From CAZYWA01 sp964650975 [NCBI: uncultured bacterium] (GTDB lineage Bacteria; JADJOY01): DNA of 22,961 nucleotides. The stretch covers positions 1-22,961 of the forward strand of contig CAZYWA010000056.1 of NCBI GenBank assembly GCA_964650975.1. The letters run 5' to 3'. Position 1 is the first letter of the stretch, and each line of letters begins with the position of its first letter. The notes beneath the pieces are model-generated. The model did not search any database. It was not told the DNA's origin and saw only the letters and a list, made by a program, of their open reading frames with translations. This document shows, piece by piece, positions 15,558 through 22,601 of the stretch. The position numbers and the translations under genes are program-made.

Positions 15558-15577
15558 GGACGCGAGGGACCGCGTCC
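15558..15577. repeat. Constant-loop hairpin (loop AGGGAC on plus strand)
   Basis: GGACGCG and CGCGTCC form a perfect 7-bp stem around the loop AGGGAC, which reads GTCCCT on the minus strand. A second overlapping inverted repeat, GAGGGAC/GTCCCTC (15564-15580), is also present. It lies between the convergent CapA-like and GH3 genes and could act as a terminator. Confidence 0.6.
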
Positions 15578-15605
15578 CTCCGAACGACCGGCATGGCAGT
15601 CGGAG

Positions 15606-15625
15606 GGCTGCGGTCCCTCGCAGCC
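15606..15625. repeat. Constant-loop hairpin (loop GTCCCT on plus strand)
   Basis: GGCTGCG and CGCAGCC form a perfect 7-bp stem around GTCCCT. The stem sequence is unrelated to those of the neighbouring hairpins while the loop is identical, which points to compensatory change under selection for structure and loop. Same convergent intergenic region as the hairpin at 15558. Confidence 0.6.
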
Positions 15626-15666
15626 GCAGCGCACGATCGCGTTCATCGGGCGAAAATCGCTCCCGG

Positions 15667-15741
15667 TGGAGGCCCACCGGTCCCTCGGTGGGCAGCGCTC
15701 ACTCGCGCCGAAACCCCGACCCATTCGGCGCTGGCCGCGCG
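15667..15741. repeat. Composite repeat, copy 1
   Basis: A 32-nt block (15667-15698) is identical to 17521-17552. It contains the hairpin GCCCACCG-GTCCCT-CGGTGGGC at 15672-15693. After 29 variable nt comes GCGCTGGCCGCGCG at 15728-15741, also shared by copy 2 (28-nt spacer there). The unit overlaps the stop codon and last codons of the GH3 gene. Too short for an insertion sequence and without an open frame of its own. Confidence 0.75.
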
Positions 15742-17414
15742 GGAGCACGGCCCTCTAAAGAGCGCCCCGAGGGCCGAAACCGCGCGCGCCACCCGGTGTC
15801 GCGATGCAGGGCGGTGGGCTTCACGTCGCCCGCTCGCTGGCCCAGGGCGACGCAGCCGTCGAGGTAGCGCCGCTCGCCGTGCTCGACCGGCACCACTTCC
15901 ACGGCGCCGAGCTGGCCCAGGCGGCGGGCGTAGTCGTAATGCGGGTTGCCGGCGAGCGCGCGGTCGAGGCGCATCGCGAGATCGGCCGTCGGCGAGCCCT
16001 GTCGAATCTCGACGAAGAGAACGTAGTGGGGCGGTGTGCCGTCCTCGGGTGCCAGCATCGCGAACGAGGGAGCGGCGGAGAGGCCAGCGAGCCCTCGAGC
16101 GATGCACGAGGCCACGAAGCGCTCCTCGAGCTTCTCGCCGACCAGGTCGACGACTCGATCGACGCGCCCCACGAACTCGATCAGCGGCGTCCGCCCGATC
16201 CGTCCCACCACGCGCACCGCGTCGCCCAGCGCGTAGCGATAGAGGCCGCCGCTGGTGGTGAGGATCACCTCGTAGTCCTGGCCCGTGTCGAGCTCGTCGA
16301 CGAAACACGTCTCGTGATCGGCCGCGTCGCGCGGCCGGAACTCGAGCAGGTGCGAGAGCAGCGCTGGCGCCGCGCCCGGGTGACCCGTGAGCGGGATCGA
16401 GACGACGCCCTCGGTGGCGAGCAATCCCTTGCCCTGGATCTCCGTGTTCGGGAAGTGCCTGGCGAGGTCGCGCGCGCCGGCTGCCGAGGCCGCGGCGGTC
16501 CAGCAGCTCAGGAGTTGCAGGCGAGGCCACACCTCGCTCGCCACCAGTGATCCCGCGCCGAGCGCGATGGCTTCGAGCGCAGCTGCCCGCGCGGCGTCGG
16601 GACGAAGGCGTGCGGTGAGGCGCGCGCGCGTCGCCGCTGGCAGCCAGCCGGGTGGTGTCAGGGTGCCGTCGCGAACATCGCGGATCAGCCGCGCCGTGTC
16701 CTCGCCGAGGGAGTCGCAGAGCACCCGCCAGAAGCTCGGGCTCCACACCGACACCAGCCCCAGGCGCTCGCTTCCCGCGAGAAACCGCAGCGTGACGTAG
16801 CGCCAGGCCTCGAGATCGGTGATGCGCCGCACGTCGCTCGGCACCACGCGGGTCGCGTCGATGAGGCGGCGAACCGCCGGCGACAGATACTCGGAGTCGT
16901 CCTCGATCCCGATCGGGATGTCACCCGGGGTGCGCTCGCCAGTGGCCGCCAGCGGCGAGATCGACCAGTAGGACGCAAGCGGCCAGAGCGCGGGCCGGTG
17001 CGCGTGGAGATCGAAGAGCCAGGGCGAGATCGCGCGATCGAAATCGTCGAGCAGCGCCCGGTTGTAGGGAACGAGCTTGACGGCGCCCGACGAGCCGCTC
17101 GAGCGCTCGAAGAAGAGCGTGGGCGTGGCGGTGAGCACGTCGCGCTCGCCCGCGGCGATGCGCTCGATCCAGGGTGCGAGATCGGCGAAGCGCACCATCG
17201 GCGCCTGGGCCCGCCAGGCGTCGAGCGTCGGCGCCGAGCCGAGCCGGTGGTGACGCCCGTAGGCCGAGTCCCGGGCCTGCTCGCGAATCCGCTCGAACAC
17301 CCGCCGCTGCGCCGCGCGCGGATCGTGAAAGACTCGCGCCAGCGCGCGCGCCGCGGGCGCCGAGCCCAGCGTCACGAGCCCGTTGGCGGCCGCGCAGACG
17401 AGGCCCGAGGTCAC
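15699..17414 (-). CDS. GH3-family acyl-adenylating enzyme (auxin-responsive GH3-like)
   Basis: 571-residue member of the GH3 branch of adenylate-forming enzymes. In plants these join amino acids to acyl acids through an acyl-adenylate; bacterial substrates are mostly unknown. The ATP loop is SSGSSGAVK at 105-113, GH3's TTSGGLYRYALGD lies at 386-398, FVGRVDRVVDLVGEKL at 414-429, and GDVKPT near 529-534. The natural family end is about residue 546 (TGWRARF); residues 547-571 are encoded by repeat sequence. The GTG at 17414 is chosen because the open frame upstream to 17531 is also repeat-derived and unlike the family. Last gene of the radical SAM cassette, separated from the preceding gene by a repeat-filled gap. 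Confidence 0.85.
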   Translation of the reverse strand: MTSGLVCAAANGLVTLGSAPAARALARVFHDPRAAQRRVFERIREQARDSAYGRHHRLGSAPTLDAWRAQAPMVRFADLAPWIERIAAGERDVLTATPTLFFERSSGSSGAVKLVPYNRALLDDFDRAISPWLFDLHAHRPALWPLASYWSISPLAATGERTPGDIPIGIEDDSEYLSPAVRRLIDATRVVPSDVRRITDLEAWRYVTLRFLAGSERLGLVSVWSPSFWRVLCDSLGEDTARLIRDVRDGTLTPPGWLPAATRARLTARLRPDAARAAALEAIALGAGSLVASEVWPRLQLLSCWTAAASAAGARDLARHFPNTEIQGKGLLATEGVVSIPLTGHPGAAPALLSHLLEFRPRDAADHETCFVDELDTGQDYEVILTTSGGLYRYALGDAVRVVGRIGRTPLIEFVGRVDRVVDLVGEKLEERFVASCIARGLAGLSAAPSFAMLAPEDGTPPHYVLFVEIRQGSPTADLAMRLDRALAGNPHYDYARRLGQLGAVEVVPVEHGERRYLDGCVALGQRAGDVKPTALHRDTGWRARFRPSGRSLEGRAPARPAPNGSGFRRE

Positions 17415-17427
17415 GGGCAGTCTCGGA

Positions 17428-17447
17428 TCAATTCGAGTCAATTCGAG
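17428..17447 (+). repeat. Tandem 10-nt duplication
   Basis: TCAATTCGAG occurs twice head to tail just upstream of the GH3 start (which is on the minus strand). It is AT-richer than its surroundings. On the minus strand it reads CTCGAATTGA twice, 14-33 nt before the GTG, so it lies where a promoter or operator could be. No function can be shown. Confidence 0.6.
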
Positions 17448-17451
17448 CGCT

Positions 17452-17473
17452 CGCGCGTGAGGGACCGCGCGCG
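17452..17473. repeat. Constant-loop hairpin (loop AGGGAC on plus strand)
   Basis: An 8-bp stem (CGCGCGTG with CGCGCGCG, one G-T pair on the plus strand) encloses AGGGAC, the complement of GTCCCT. It lies between the GH3 start and copy 2 of the composite repeat. A further perfect inverted repeat, GATCGC-AC-GCGATC, follows at 17482-17495. Confidence 0.55.
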
Positions 17474-17520
17474 CTCCAGCCGATCGCACGCGATCTGGAC
17501 CGCGAGCGTCCCACTTGCCC

Positions 17521-17594
17521 TGGAGGCCCACCGGTCCCTCGGTGGGCAGCGCCCGATCACGCTCCGTTCCGTTTCACCCCGCGCTGGCCGCGCG
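17521..17594. repeat. Composite repeat, copy 2
   Basis: Identical to copy 1 over 32 nt (17521-17552, hairpin at 17526-17547 with loop GTCCCT), then a 28-nt variable spacer and the shared GCGCTGGCCGCGCG at 17581-17594. Its right end overlaps the last six codons and the stop of the gene at 17574-18371. With copy 1 it brackets the GH3 gene in the same orientation. Confidence 0.75.
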
Positions 17595-18371
17595 CGGGCG
17601 CTCGCGTCGCGGCGCAGGATCCATTCCCGCCATGCGCCGTCCCGCCGCGGTCAAGTTCTGCTCCGAGATCTCGCACAGGCACACCAGCTCGTCGCCGCGC
17701 AGGTGACCGGGATTCCGCTCCAGGAAGAACCGCACGTGCGTGTTGCGAGCCCGCGCTTCGCTGACCTCGGCGACCTCGGCGCGCAACCGCTGGGCGCCGT
17801 CGGCGAACCGCACCACGCCGGAGCGGGGATCGTACTCCGCGCCGAAGCGGGCGCGAGCGAGCTGCTCGGCGAGCCGCGCGCCATCGCCCGACAGCGCGCG
17901 GTCGTGGCGCGGGTAGAACTCGCGAAAGAAGACCGGCAGCAGCCGATACGTACGAAAGCCCGACACGATCAGCAGCCACCACACGCGGCCTTCGCCTTCG
18001 TCGTGGGCCAAGCGGCTCACCGCGTCGATCCAGCTGCGGTGGAGCGCCGGCGTGTTCCAGGCCGCACGGTCGACGATGGTGTCGCCGGAGAAGACCACCG
18101 TGATCGGCTCGTCCTGGAACCGGTCGCGGTAGAGGTGGAGCGTGGTGAAGCCGCGCAGCTCGGCCCCGTCGTCCTCGAGCAGGATCACCCAGTTCTTGGC
18201 TTCGAGATCGCGCTCGAAGATGCGCGGCTCGACGCCCTCGAAGTAGCTTTCGAGGAGCCGGTACATCGAGGCGCGCTCGACGGTCGTGAGCTCGGCGCGC
18301 GGCACCAATCGCCCGCGAATCGACGACGACGCTTCGCTGGGCTCTCCGTCGGGCGCTGGCGAGTGCCTCAT
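17574..18371 (-). CDS. Conserved hypothetical protein, possible acyltransferase fold
   Basis: 265-residue soluble protein without signal peptide or membrane segment. I do not recognise a named family. The alternating pattern around 57-100 (WVILLEDDGAELRGFTTLHL, VVFSGDTIVD) and WWLLIVSGFRTYRLLPVFF (131-149) resembles GNAT-like N-acyltransferases, but no clear acetyl-CoA loop is visible. The last residues (PRRERPRAASAG) run into repeat copy 2, so the natural end may be near residue 250. ATG at 18371 overlaps the stop of the radical SAM gene by 4 nt (ATGA), indicating coupling. Position between a radical SAM enzyme and a GH3 ligase suggests one small biosynthetic or modification pathway. Confidence 0.75.
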   Translation of the reverse strand: MRHSPAPDGEPSEASSSIRGRLVPRAELTTVERASMYRLLESYFEGVEPRIFERDLEAKNWVILLEDDGAELRGFTTLHLYRDRFQDEPITVVFSGDTIVDRAAWNTPALHRSWIDAVSRLAHDEGEGRVWWLLIVSGFRTYRLLPVFFREFYPRHDRALSGDGARLAEQLARARFGAEYDPRSGVVRFADGAQRLRAEVAEVSEARARNTHVRFFLERNPGHLRGDELVCLCEISEQNLTAAGRRMAGMDPAPRRERPRAASAG

Positions 18372-19728
18372 CCGGCGGCCTCGATGAGCTGCCCCGGCCA
18401 GGTGCGATCGCCGAGCGGGTAGTGATTCCTGAGGCTCACCTCGGCGCGGTGGATGCCGTTGATCATGAAGAAATTGCGGAACATGAACCAGTTCTCGCGG
18501 TTCACCGGGTCCATGCTGCGGCGCACGATGCTGGGCCAGGTGTAGAAGCTGCGGCGCGCCTCGACGCAGCCGCGCTCCACTTCCTCGGGCGAGATCTTGC
18601 GCGGCGTGAACGGCACCTTGTTTAGCCGTAGCGCTCGTCGAGCCACCACTTCTCGTAGAGCAGGCGCCCTTCGCGTTCGAGCCGTTCGTAGAGCGGCGTG
18701 CCGGGAAACGGAGTCAGGTGATTGAACGCGGTGATGTAGAAGCTGTGGCGCTTCGCGAAATCCACGGTCTCGGCGAAGGTCTCGGGCGTGTCCTCGTCGT
18801 AGCCGAAGATGAACGTGGGATAGAGGCGGATCTTCTTGTCGCGCAGCTTGCCGAGCGACGCCTCGTAGCCGCCGCCCATGGTGTTGAAGTCCTTGTCCAT
18901 CTGCTCGAGGTTCGCCTTGTTGAGGCTCTCGAAGCCGATCAACACGCCCTGGCAGCCGCTACGATTCAGGAGATCCAGGAACTCGGGATCGTGGGCGCCG
19001 TTGATGCTGGTCTGGCTCACCCAGCGGATCTCAAGCGGGATGAGCGCGCGGAAGAACTCCTTCACCTCTTTGATGTTCGAGGTCTGGTTGTCGTCGACGA
19101 AGAAGAAGAACTTGCGGCCTTGCTTCTTCAAGTCCGCGATCTCCCGCACCACCTCGTCGATCGGACGGCGGGTCTGACGGCGCTGGAAGTACGTGGTGAC
19201 CGCGCAGAACTCGCACACGAAGTGGCAGCCACGCCCGGCCTCGACCAGGCTCACCGGCAGGTAGTCCTTGCCGCGGAAGATGCTGCGATCGGGTGTCGTG
19301 CCCTTGAGCGGCGGCCGGTCGGAGAGCTGGTAGAGCTTCTTGGGTGTCCCGTGCCGGTAGTCGTCGAGCACCTCGGGCCAGAGCCCCTCGGCTTCACCCA
19401 CCACCACCGATTCCGCGTAGCGGGAGACCTCGTCGGTGCAGAGCCGCGCGTGGAAGCCACCCATGACGACCGGAACGCCGCGACGCCGGTACTCGCTCGC
19501 GATCTGGTAGGCGCGCTTCGCGGTGTAAGTCTCGACACTCATCGCCACCAGATCGGTGGGCTCGTCGAACGGGATCGGCTCCATCCGGTCGTCGTAGAAC
19601 CGGATGTCGACGTCCTTCGGAGTCAGCCCCGCAACCAGCGCCGCGGGCAGCGGCTCCATCTGCCAGCCGCGGATGTAGCGCTGGCCGGGAACTCGGCCGA
19701 TGCAGGGATGGATGAGCGTCAGTCGCAT
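18368..19728 (-). CDS. B12-binding-type radical SAM protein, apparently frameshifted near the C-terminus
   Basis: Radical SAM enzyme with an N-terminal cobalamin-binding-like Rossmann domain (about 1-140), the 4Fe-4S motif C168-x3-C172-x2-C175 (GCHFVCEFC) and a C-terminal region like that of other B12-type radical SAM proteins. The main frame stops with TAA at 18622-18624 after WWLDERYG. One base over, the sequence continues LNKVPFTPRKISPEEVE and runs to 18368 in a way that fits the family's C-terminus. A single lost base near 18626 explains it; the restored protein has about 453 residues. Start is ATG 19728, which begins the family's usual sequence MRLTLIHP; an ATG at 19776 would add 16 unlike residues. 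The substrate is unknown. Confidence 0.85.
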
Positions 19729-19749
19729 GGGGGGCCGTGCAACCTGACG

Positions 19750-19757
19750 AGTATAGT
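19750..19757. promoter_or_regulatory. Candidate bidirectional -10 element
   Basis: AGTATAGT lies between divergent starts at 19728 (minus) and 19767 (plus). It reads TATAGT rightwards (19752-19757) and TATACT leftwards (19755-19750), both near the TATAAT consensus. The rightward box ends 9 nt before the GNAT ATG, implying a leaderless transcript; the leftward one would give a leader of about 15 nt. No convincing -35 box is seen, and the call rests on position and composition. Confidence 0.4.
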
Positions 19758-19766
19758 CGCTCGTCG

Positions 19767-20885
19767 ATGACGGCATCGATCCGCGTCGAGCTCGCGCGGC
19801 CGGAAGACGACGCGGAGCTGCGCCGGCTGTTGCGCGAGAACGCCATGGAGGGCGAGATCGCGGTCGCCTTCCACCGCGAGCCGAGCTTCTTCCGCGCCAC
19901 CCGGATCGAAGGCCACACCCAGCAGGTGATCGTGGGCCGCGACGCTCGCGATCCGGCGCGCATCCACGGCGTGGCCGCTCGCTCGGTGCGGCCGATGTAC
20001 GTGAACGGCGAGGTGCGCCGCGTGGGTTACCTGAGTGGGTTGCGCGTCGACCGCACCATCCGCCAGTCGCTGTGGCTCAAGCGCGGCTTCGATCTGGTTC
20101 GCGAGCTGCACCGCGCCGATCCGGTGCCGCTTTACGTGTCGACGATCATCGAGTCGAACGCCGCCGCGCGCGCGATCCTGACCAGCGGCCGCGCCGGGCT
20201 GCCGACCTACCGCGACCTGGGCCGGAACCGCACCTTTTCGATCGGCCTGGTACGTCGCAAGCGCGTGCACGCGGTGCCGGGTGTCACGATCGGTCCCGCG
20301 AGCGAGGCCGATCTCCCCGCGATCGTGGCGTGCCTCGATCGCCATGGCCGCACTCGCCAGCTCGCACCCTGCTTCACGGCCGCCGATTTCGCGCCTGGCT
20401 CGCCCACCGTCCCCGGCCTCGCGGTGAGCGACTTCCTGGTCGCGCGGCGCGGCGATCGCGTCGTGGCCACCGTTGCGCGCTGGGACCAGAGCGACTTCAA
20501 GCAGACGGTGGTGGCCGGATACTCCGGGAAGATGCGCTGGCTCAAGCCCGCGTACGACCTGGCCGCGCTGCTCGGCGGATTCGCGCGCCTGCCGGAGCCG
20601 GGGAAGCCCTTCCGGTACAGCTACGCCGCGTTCCTGGCGGTCGACGACGACGATCCGGCGCTCGCCCGCACGCTGCTCGGTGCGTTCTCGAACCAGGCGC
20701 TGGCCCGGGGCGATGCCTTCTTCCTGCTCGGTCTAAACGAGCGCGACCCGCTCTTCCCGGTCGCGAGCGAGCATCGTGCGGTGCCCTACGACGCACGGGT
20801 GTACGCGGTCTTCTACGAGGACGGCGCCGAGCTCGCGCGGACGCTCGACGGGCGTCCGCCCAAGCTCGACGTTTCGGTGCTGTGA
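19767..20885 (+). CDS. GNAT-family N-acetyltransferase-like protein, two-domain
   Basis: 372-residue protein. Residues 1 to about 160 look like a GNAT acyltransferase: VGYLSGLRVDRTIRQ (86-100) corresponds to the CoA-binding motif A region, though the usual Q/RxxGxG/A loop is altered to RTIRQSLWLKRG. TIIESNAAARAILTS (126-140) is the following helix. Residues from about 165 to the end form a second region with GNAT-like features (PASEADLPAIVACLDRHG, FLVARRGDRVVATVARWD). The ATG at 19767 is preferred to one at 19737, which would extend into the divergent gene. It diverges from the radical SAM gene across 38 nt, suggesting joint control. Confidence 0.82.
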   Translation: MTASIRVELARPEDDAELRRLLRENAMEGEIAVAFHREPSFFRATRIEGHTQQVIVGRDARDPARIHGVAARSVRPMYVNGEVRRVGYLSGLRVDRTIRQSLWLKRGFDLVRELHRADPVPLYVSTIIESNAAARAILTSGRAGLPTYRDLGRNRTFSIGLVRRKRVHAVPGVTIGPASEADLPAIVACLDRHGRTRQLAPCFTAADFAPGSPTVPGLAVSDFLVARRGDRVVATVARWDQSDFKQTVVAGYSGKMRWLKPAYDLAALLGGFARLPEPGKPFRYSYAAFLAVDDDDPALARTLLGAFSNQALARGDAFFLLGLNERDPLFPVASEHRAVPYDARVYAVFYEDGAELARTLDGRPPKLDVSVL

Positions 20886-20912
20886 GGGGGCGCTCTCGGG
20901 CCGCGTGCGACG

Positions 20913-22601
20913 TCAGGCTTGCGGCGCGGGGGCGTTGGCCGGCAGCCCCTCGACGATCACGTGCCCGCCGATCCAGTGGGCGATGGGACGCTGCAGGCGA
21001 TCCACGATCTCCGCGCGCTCGTAGCGTCCCGAAGACAGGAACTGGCAAAGCTTCGTCACTCGATCGCGAATCTCGAGGGCGGGGAGCGCCGCGCTGTCGG
21101 AGTCGAGCTCGATCCGCACCAGGCCCTGTGTCTGCTCCTCCGCCGTGACCTCGAGCAGACGGGCACCGGGAAAGAAGGGCTGCACCGCGTCGCTCGCGAT
21201 GGAGGCGGGGGCCGGCTTGGTCAGGTAGGCGCGGGAATCGTAGATGCCGTAGCCGATCGTCGAGGCGATCGTGATGAGCGAACCTAGGACGGCGAGCGTC
21301 CGAGCGACTTGGCGCGGCTGGCGCTCCCGCCGCTCGCCCGGCCCGGTGCGCTTCGGGACGATTCGCGTGCTCCCGGTGCCGCGCGCCGTCACCACGCCGG
21401 TCGAGCGCAGCTCGGCGAGGTCGGCCGCGATCTCGAAGCGCTGGCGCGGGAACCGATCGAGCTCGGGTCCGATCCGCGCCACCAGGCTGTCGCGCAACCG
21501 GCCGAGCCGGCGCGCCACGGGGTCCAGGCTGGCGATGAGCCGGGTGCGCCCCTGGTTCTTCGCCAGGCTCGAGAGGTTCGCGGCGACCTCGAGGAGGCTC
21601 TCGACCGCGTCGAGGTCGGCGATCAGCAACTCGGCGTCGGCCGCGAGGATCGGGTCCGCGTCGGAGTCGCCGCCCAGCACGCCCAGGTCGCGCGCCGCCT
21701 TGAGCGTGAGCGCCGCCGTGGCGGTGAAGACCTGCCGCTCCGCGGCTGCGGCCACTTTTTCGCCAAGATCGAGCACGCAGAGCGCCGAGACCTCGATCTC
21801 GGTCAGCGCCGGCGCGGCACCTTCCGCCCACCAGAGCCGTAGCTCGCGGAGCAGGGCGGCGTCGAAGTCACCGTCGGTGGTGCGCAGCGAGTCGAGAACC
21901 GGGGTCACGAAGGGATCGAGCGGGATTCGCGACGCGAGCGGTGGGGCGGCGGATTCGGCGGGCTGCGGCGGAGAGTCGGAGCCGTTGGCCGATGCGGCCC
22001 CGTCGTGCGGGTCCGCGCCTGGCGCACCGCCGGCGGGCCAGCCGTCCGTGATCACCCGGCTCGCCGCGTCCGAAACCTGTCGAAGCCGCTCGCGGGCGCG
22101 CGTGAGCAGGGCCTCGACCGTCGGGCTGGTGCCGTCGATTCGCTCGACGCTGCGCGCGAGCCCGTCGTGACACTCGGCGGCGAGTGCCCCGACCGCGGGC
22201 CAGAGATCCGCATCGTGCGCCAGCAACTCGTCGAGCGCCGGGCTGGAGGCGGCGTCGGAAGCGGCGTTGGAAGCGATGGTGGAAGCCGCGTCGGGCGCCG
22301 CGCCGGCGCGGTCCGCGAGATCGTTCCAGAGCTGCGCGACGAGGATCGAGTCGACCGTCCGCCCGCGCCAGTCGCCGGGATATCGCGGCGTCTGGGCGAG
22401 CTGTTCGATCAGCCGCCGCTCGGGCTCGAAGAGCTTGAGATCGAGACCCGCGTGGCCGAGGACGACCGCCGTCGCGAGCCCCGCCGGAGTGGCATCGGCG
22501 CTCGCGAGCCTGGACAGCGTTCCGCGGCGCCGCTCGAGCTCCGCGCGCAGCGCCGGCAGCGCCTCGACGGGCGCCTGGTGAGCCACCGCGCTCCCGGTCA
22601 T
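20913..22601 (-). CDS. Single-pass membrane protein of unknown function, coupled to a pilin gene
   Basis: 562-residue protein that I do not recognise. Residues 1-430 are largely helical and cytoplasmic in appearance, with an Ala/Ser/Pro-rich linker at about 190-225 and a degenerate Ala/Ser-rich repeat at 103-120. A basic stretch (417-434, RTGPGERRERQPRQVAR) precedes one membrane helix at about 434-454 (TLAVLGSLITIASTIGYGIY). The remaining 100 or so residues would lie outside, including IRIELDSD-like beta segments and CQFLSSGRYERAEIVDRLQ. No signal peptide. ATG at 22601 overlaps the pilin stop by 4 nt, so a role near a pilus-type system is possible. It converges with the GNAT gene, 27 nt apart, with no clear terminator hairpin. 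Confidence 0.8.
   Translation of the reverse strand: MTGSAVAHQAPVEALPALRAELERRRGTLSRLASADATPAGLATAVVLGHAGLDLKLFEPERRLIEQLAQTPRYPGDWRGRTVDSILVAQLWNDLADRAGAAPDAASTIASNAASDAASSPALDELLAHDADLWPAVGALAAECHDGLARSVERIDGTSPTVEALLTRARERLRQVSDAASRVITDGWPAGGAPGADPHDGAASANGSDSPPQPAESAAPPLASRIPLDPFVTPVLDSLRTTDGDFDAALLRELRLWWAEGAAPALTEIEVSALCVLDLGEKVAAAAERQVFTATAALTLKAARDLGVLGGDSDADPILAADAELLIADLDAVESLLEVAANLSSLAKNQGRTRLIASLDPVARRLGRLRDSLVARIGPELDRFPRQRFEIAADLAELRSTGVVTARGTGSTRIVPKRTGPGERRERQPRQVARTLAVLGSLITIASTIGYGIYDSRAYLTKPAPASIASDAVQPFFPGARLLEVTAEEQTQGLVRIELDSDSAALPALEIRDRVTKLCQFLSSGRYERAEIVDRLQRPIAHWIGGHVIVEGLPANAPAPQA

Noticed and set aside
15427-15698. Small coding frames in the gap between the CapA-like and GH3 genes
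   Set aside because: All run through hairpin repeats, have no ribosome site and show repeat-derived Arg/Pro/Ser-rich translations; the region is better explained as repeat and terminator sequence.
17415-17531. N-terminal extension of GH3 up to an ATG at 17531
   Set aside because: The added 39 residues come from the repeat-filled intergenic region and are unlike GH3 N-termini; the GTG at 17414 begins the conserved part.
15430-17600. CRISPR array from the repeated blocks
   Set aside because: Only two full copies, almost 1.9 kb apart with a gene between, plus scattered hairpins; no regular spacers and no cas genes.
18368-18649. A separate 93-residue gene downstream of the radical SAM frame
   Set aside because: Its sequence from LNKVPFTPRK on reads as the normal C-terminus of the radical SAM protein in a shifted frame, and its first residues are antisense-like with no ribosome site.
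22244-22293. Short tandem repeat (GGAAGC-containing units) as a regulatory array
   Set aside because: It lies inside the coding frame of the 562-residue protein and encodes an Ala/Ser-rich linker; coding low complexity explains it.
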